From contig NC_088307.1 in the NCBI RefSeq assembly GCF_032854445.1, positions 4,960,001 through 5,024,000 on the forward strand: a stretch of DNA of 64,000 bases. Direction: 5' to 3'. Within the stretch, counting starts at the first letter, position 1; every line of letters begins with the position of its first letter. Below the pieces are notes generated by a model. It was not told where the DNA came from. It saw nothing but the letters and a program-made list of their open reading frames with translations, and did not search any database. The DNA is from Liolophura sinensis. Taxonomy: Eukaryota > Mollusca > Polyplacophora > Chitonida > Chitonidae. A program made the position numbers and the translations under genes. Of this stretch, positions 63,201-64,000 are shown in pieces.

Positions 63201-64000
63201 CACCGCACTGGTGAGAGGCTCCTGGGTAACTGCGCAGCACAGGCATGCTAACCACCTCAGTTTCTTCCCACGATATATTGTATGGGCCATGGATGGAGAC
63301 TTACAGTGTTTGGAATTTACAGGTTGGTAACAGTCATTGCCCATCCTTTCTTTGGTTTAATTCACGTGTATAATTAGAGTTGCACATGGGCTGGTCAGGA
63401 GATCTGAAAACCTTGCTGTCAGTGATTTGACCCCACGTGTCGCAGATTGGCGACCATATCCATCAGGCAGGGACCGGGGCTAATCACCCTCTTGAGTCAT
63501 CCTGCCGCTAACTCACCTTGAAGCGAAGGTTAACGACAGTAGCGGATGACCAAAACATTGTATCATTTACCGTAAGTGAAATGTTCTTGAGTATGCTGTA
63601 AGGCATAATCAAATAAATTGAACAAAGTATACTAGTGCTGAGCAAATTAAGTTTAGGAAGACCAAATGACATGAGCAGCATCAGTAGAACTCACCGTCCA
63701 GCAGGGTGGACAAATCTTTCACCAGATCCTGGGTGGTGTTCAGCGTCTGTAACAGGTAATCCCCTTCCCTCGGGCAGGAATTGGCCACTGCTTCTCCCCC
63801 TGCATTGCTTTCATCTTTCTGTATGTACTCTAACACAAGCTGTCCTAGGTCCTCCAACTGACTGCTCAGCTGAGTGCAGATGTTCTGACTCTCTGCCAGC
63901 TGCTTCCTCAAGTTGCAGATTACCCTGTCCTTTTCCAACAAAGCACTGCCATCTATGTGTACTGGTGCCCTGGAACCAGGGGAGGCAACCGGGGAAGTCT
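41145..64000 (-). CDS. CDK5RAP2: CDK5RAP2/myomegalin (centrosomin-family) protein, 3' part of CDS, 14-15 exons
   Basis: The family scaffolds gamma-tubulin recruitment at centrosomes and microtubule-organising centres. Joined exons: 64000-63695 (open at the edge), 62837-62717, 61589-61467, 60485-59287, 58476-58158, 55484-55372, 54390-54169, 52853-52751, 52212-51971, 49332-49120, 47566-47394, 44170-44099 (possible), 43479-43321, 42556-42418, 41266-41145. Phases agree at every junction, giving about 1,207 residues before TAA at 41147-41145. Diagnostic blocks are HLAEIRAMRIRLEASLNQND and TEVRRLRVQLERCIDTNNSL, matching the EIRSLRQRLEESI.TNDRLR motif of CDK5RAP2/PDE4DIP, preceded by LKDELKIYQ and LRFELEMYE (family: LQSELQIYE). 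The CM1 N-terminus would lie outside the window. CDK5RAP2 and PDE4DIP cannot be told apart: an invertebrate single copy is likely co-orthologous to both. No PACT domain, which argues against pericentrin/AKAP9. Confidence 0.86.
42418..42556 (-). CDS. CDK5RAP2: CDK5RAP2-like window exon 14
   Basis: 139 nt, coiled coil NDHLQSELYMLRLKYNLLAS and onward to EEAVIQQ. Acceptor ATTTCAG, donor GTGAGA. Probably part of the conserved C-terminal region (CM2-like), but I could not confirm this by alignment. Confidence 0.87.
42607..42813. mobile_element. MITE, CTTCAACC-TIR family
   Basis: Left CAGTTATTCTTCAACCTTTT, right TGCGAAAAAGTTAAGGAATT, interior TTCTGAAGGCATTTTTCTGT. In the intron between window exons 13 and 14. 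Confidence 0.72.
43248..43320. repeat. 30-bp tandem duplication at a splice donor, about 2.4 copies
   Basis: AGAGTAAAACTGAC/T + TTTTT + CATGAGTAAG repeats at the donor of window exon 13. On the minus strand each unit starts near (G)TCAGTTTTACTC, so two of three retain a GTCAGT donor. Confidence 0.88.
43321..43479 (-). CDS. CDK5RAP2: CDK5RAP2-like window exon 13
   Basis: 159 nt, phase 0/0, encoding SIEYSTLKELSLSVENLRMC then LSEENRLITSFWVTQLPACD. Donor GTCAGT lies at the start of a short tandem duplication. Confidence 0.9.
44099..44170 (-). CDS. CDK5RAP2: CDK5RAP2-like window exon 12 (candidate 72-nt cassette exon)
   Basis: 72 nt, phase 0/0, encoding VLSFTLREMNAVSDKKAESM then LCGN. Flanked by AGTCAG and GTGAGT. 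Its phases fit between exons 11 and 13, which also join directly in frame, so it may be alternatively spliced. Confidence 0.6.
45895..46672. repeat. 21-bp minisatellite, about 37 copies
   Basis: The unit is about GGCATTCTTGTACAGCATTC + A, alternating ACAGC/ACAAC. It lies in the intron between window exons 11 and 12. Being 7 codons and stop-free, it opens long frames in several registers on both strands (for example SIQAFLY repeats), which are artefacts. Confidence 0.95.
47394..47566 (-). CDS. CDK5RAP2: CDK5RAP2-like window exon 11
   Basis: 173 nt, encoding DPDIRHLFAVGKVDDYEHLK then KENNECRRVLSGIQARIAER. Acceptor GTTACAG, donor GTACGT. Confidence 0.9.
47804..48001 (-). mobile_element. tRNA-derived SINE, family V, with 11-bp target duplication (one mismatch)
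   Basis: Flanks AATACATTAAC (47793-47803) and AATATATTAAC (48002-48012). On minus it starts GGGGCCTCGACGGCTGAGG with a tRNA-like head, then the core, then an ATCAAATAAGTAAATAA tail. Internally deleted relative to 3771-4032. Confidence 0.85.
48152..48199. repeat. (AT)n microsatellite
   Basis: An AT dinucleotide run of nearly 50 bp. Confidence 0.95.
49120..49332 (-). CDS. CDK5RAP2: CDK5RAP2-like window exon 10
   Basis: 213 nt, encoding LIGTLHSPHGLSRTWPNSGR and on to YHVYDPPSSFV. Acceptor CTACAG, donor GTCAGT. CpG content is higher than in the flanking intron. Confidence 0.87.
49555..49690 (-). mobile_element. SINE fragment, family T, degenerate
   Basis: CTTGTTTATGTCACACTCAA, GAGGAAACCGAGAAGAG and ACAAACCACAGTGCCTGACT match the family order. 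Confidence 0.45.
51971..52212 (-). CDS. CDK5RAP2: CDK5RAP2-like window exon 9 (Ser/Gln-rich)
   Basis: 242 nt. It begins SQGSQHSSQGSQYSSQNGSQ, an S-Q-G/N low-complexity repeat, and ends LGSQHSQSSEERD. Donor GTAAGT. Confidence 0.85.
52751..52853 (-). CDS. CDK5RAP2: CDK5RAP2-like window exon 8
   Basis: 103 nt, encoding ASDGMPSPDAHTRYLNSHSC and onward. Acceptor CTTACAG, donor GTAAGG. An internal AGGTACGTG is a good cryptic donor. Confidence 0.82.
53750..53890 (-). mobile_element. SINE fragment, family T
   Basis: TTTTTGATTGATGTTAAATA, TTTCATGATGGCAGTCAGGT, GGGTGAAGGAAACAG and CACCACTGTCCTTTGCCTGA match the family order. Confidence 0.6.
54169..54390 (-). CDS. CDK5RAP2: CDK5RAP2-like window exon 7
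   Basis: 222 nt, encoding KGFDIRELMTEVRRLRVQLE then RCIDTNNSLRQKLEERL, a second copy of the EIRxLRxRLE block, followed by a His/Gly/Ser-rich linker. Donor GTACAA. Confidence 0.9.
55372..55484 (-). CDS. CDK5RAP2: CDK5RAP2-like window exon 6 (parent of the 113-bp array)
   Basis: 113 nt (1 + 111 + 1), encoding LKQEKNQLNQQLQENEDLNK then TLRFELEMYESMHAERS, equivalent to the family LQSELQIYE motif. Its acceptor and first ~31 nt are repeated in the upstream array. Confidence 0.9.
55485..58085. repeat. ~113-bp minisatellite, about 23 copies, containing the window exon 6 acceptor
   Basis: The unit contains TTAAGCTGGTTCTTCTCCTG-CTTCAGCCTGAAACAACAAC, then CATGATCATACAAACTGAGA and TTAACCATGATACAAACAAG. 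On the minus strand each unit reads TTGTTGTTTCAG|GCTGAAGCAGGAGAAGAACC, the same acceptor and first ~31 nt as the real exon at 55372-55484. It then diverges to GAGCGACTCCATGACCTTG. The (CAA)n part varies in length between copies. Confidence 0.95.
58158..58476 (-). CDS. CDK5RAP2: CDK5RAP2-like window exon 5
   Basis: 319 nt, coiled coil including ISQQLLHEKVIFIQSQLVER and KQQEKQLTEKDNMCKKLQHQ. Acceptor ATTTCAG, donor GTGAGT. Confidence 0.9.
59050..59240. mobile_element. MITE-like element with CTTCAACC inverted termini, divergent interior
   Basis: AACCTTTTCAACCTCCTCTG at one end and AAAAGGTTGAAGAATTACAG at the other. The interior (ATGGGGTGTAAAGAAATAAT, TGTATGCATAAATTCCACTG) is shared with 61690-61860. 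Confidence 0.65.
59287..60485 (-). CDS. CDK5RAP2: CDK5RAP2-like window exon 4 (large, 1,199 nt)
   Basis: 399 codons. It begins LQNYTEQKNLEVSKLQNQVR, followed by a ~230-residue acidic/Ser-rich region (YSDESWDALEREGY, DTDSMDSDDVD). Then come LTSKLKSAEVVNQTLKDELK and HLAEIRAMRIRLEASLNQND with HLRTQLERRLQDE. The last part is the most conserved family block. Donor GTATAC. Confidence 0.92.
61467..61589 (-). CDS. CDK5RAP2: CDK5RAP2-like window exon 3
   Basis: 123 nt, Gln/Glu-rich coiled coil beginning QEEQRKLLADREQQEAVTQG. Acceptor GTTGCAG, donor GTGAGC. Confidence 0.84.
61617..61668. repeat. 26-bp unit, two tandem copies
   Basis: TTCTGCATCTAATGATAGCT + CCAATT is duplicated just upstream of window exon 3 in the transcript. 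Confidence 0.88.
61690..61860. mobile_element. Dispersed repeat fragment related to 59050-59240
   Basis: Shares AACTGTAGGGTATAGGGAAA-like and TTGTATGCATAAATTCCACT + GAAAAAGTGCTT blocks. One terminus is missing. Confidence 0.5.
62278..62480. mobile_element. MITE-like dispersed repeat (CCTAAATGACCATAAA family)
   Basis: GTCCATGACTAACTTGCTCA, CAGACAGTTCTACTGATATT, CAGCACCAAAATTAGTATTT and GGGCGAATTTTCAGTCATTT match 9960-10185. Confidence 0.6.
62599..62619. repeat. (C)21 homopolymer
   Basis: 21 consecutive C on plus, poly-G in the CDK5RAP2-like transcript, about 100 bp from window exon 2. Confidence 0.93.
62717..62837 (-). CDS. CDK5RAP2: CDK5RAP2-like window exon 2
   Basis: 121 nt, encoding PDKTADGGVNSLQEMFGLQN and a coiled coil. 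Acceptor TTTTAG, donor GTATCT. Confidence 0.83.
63200..63625. mobile_element. SINE, family V remnants (head and tail pieces)
   Basis: A head-like piece on minus at about 63205-63260 (ACTGGTGAGAGGCTCCTGGG-TAACTGCG) and a tail piece on plus at about 63570-63622 (GTAAGTGAAATGTTCTTGAG, TAATCAAATAAATTG). Probably two separate degenerate insertions. Confidence 0.5.
63695..64000 (-). CDS. CDK5RAP2: CDK5RAP2-like window exon 1 (5'-most, truncated by window edge)
   Basis: Open from the window end. It includes LEKDRVICNLRKQLAESQNI then CTQLSSQLEDLGQLVLEY, a coiled coil, and ends LSTLLDG before donor GTGAGT. Confidence 0.84.

Noticed and set aside
41145-64000. Identification as pericentrin or AKAP9
   Set aside because: No PACT-type C-terminus, and the EIRxLRxRLE and ELxIYE blocks are characteristic of CDK5RAP2/PDE4DIP.

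Overview
The window is animal (metazoan) nuclear DNA, most likely from a lophotrochozoan such as a mollusc. It has short exons with GT/AG junctions separated by AT-rich introns of roughly 0.3-4 kb. It also carries several dispersed SINE/MITE families whose sequences (for example GGTTTAACGTCGTACTCAAC and CACCATAATGCTGGCCGCC types) I associate with bivalve, gastropod and brachiopod genomes. The species cannot be fixed from the sequence alone. No rRNA, genuine tRNA, CRISPR or prokaryotic feature was seen.

Three protein-coding genes are supported. (1) Minus strand, 3384-25208: a complete 22-coding-exon gene for golgin-97 (GOLGA1). It starts with the family N-terminus MFAKLKKKI and ends with a C-terminal GRIP domain (..[18 protein letters not shown]). 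Joining the exons by their splice sites keeps the frame throughout and predicts 869 residues. (2) Plus strand, 30642-31718: a single-coding-exon gene for an FKBPL-like protein of 358 residues, with a degenerate FKBP domain, a low-complexity PSKT insert and three TPRs. (3) Minus strand, 41145-64000 and continuing past the right edge: the C-terminal ~1,200 residues of a CDK5RAP2/myomegalin (centrosomin-family) centrosomal coiled-coil protein in 14-15 exons. The first two genes diverge from a ~5.4 kb spacer that holds a CRE-containing candidate promoter. The second and third converge on a spacer of ~9.4 kb.

The rest is dominated by repeats. About a dozen minisatellite arrays (units of 16 to 113 bp) sit in introns and in the convergent spacer, with tRNA-derived SINEs (two with perfect 11-12 bp target duplications), TIR-bearing MITE-like elements and foldback elements between them.

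The most unusual signal is that several minisatellites are built from exon edges. A 91-bp array (5 copies) and a ~103-bp array (~19 copies) each re-duplicate the 3' end and splice donor of the neighbouring GOLGA1 exon. A ~113-bp array (~23 copies) re-duplicates the splice acceptor and first ~31 nt of a CDK5RAP2-like exon. A fourth, short array duplicates another donor-proximal segment. Transcripts of these genes should therefore carry long runs of decoy or alternative splice sites. Other points of interest are a minisatellite apparently seeded inside a SINE, five GOLGA1 exons of exactly 96 nt, a near-perfect 35-bp hairpin, and close linkage of three genes whose human counterparts all lie in MHC-paralogous regions.
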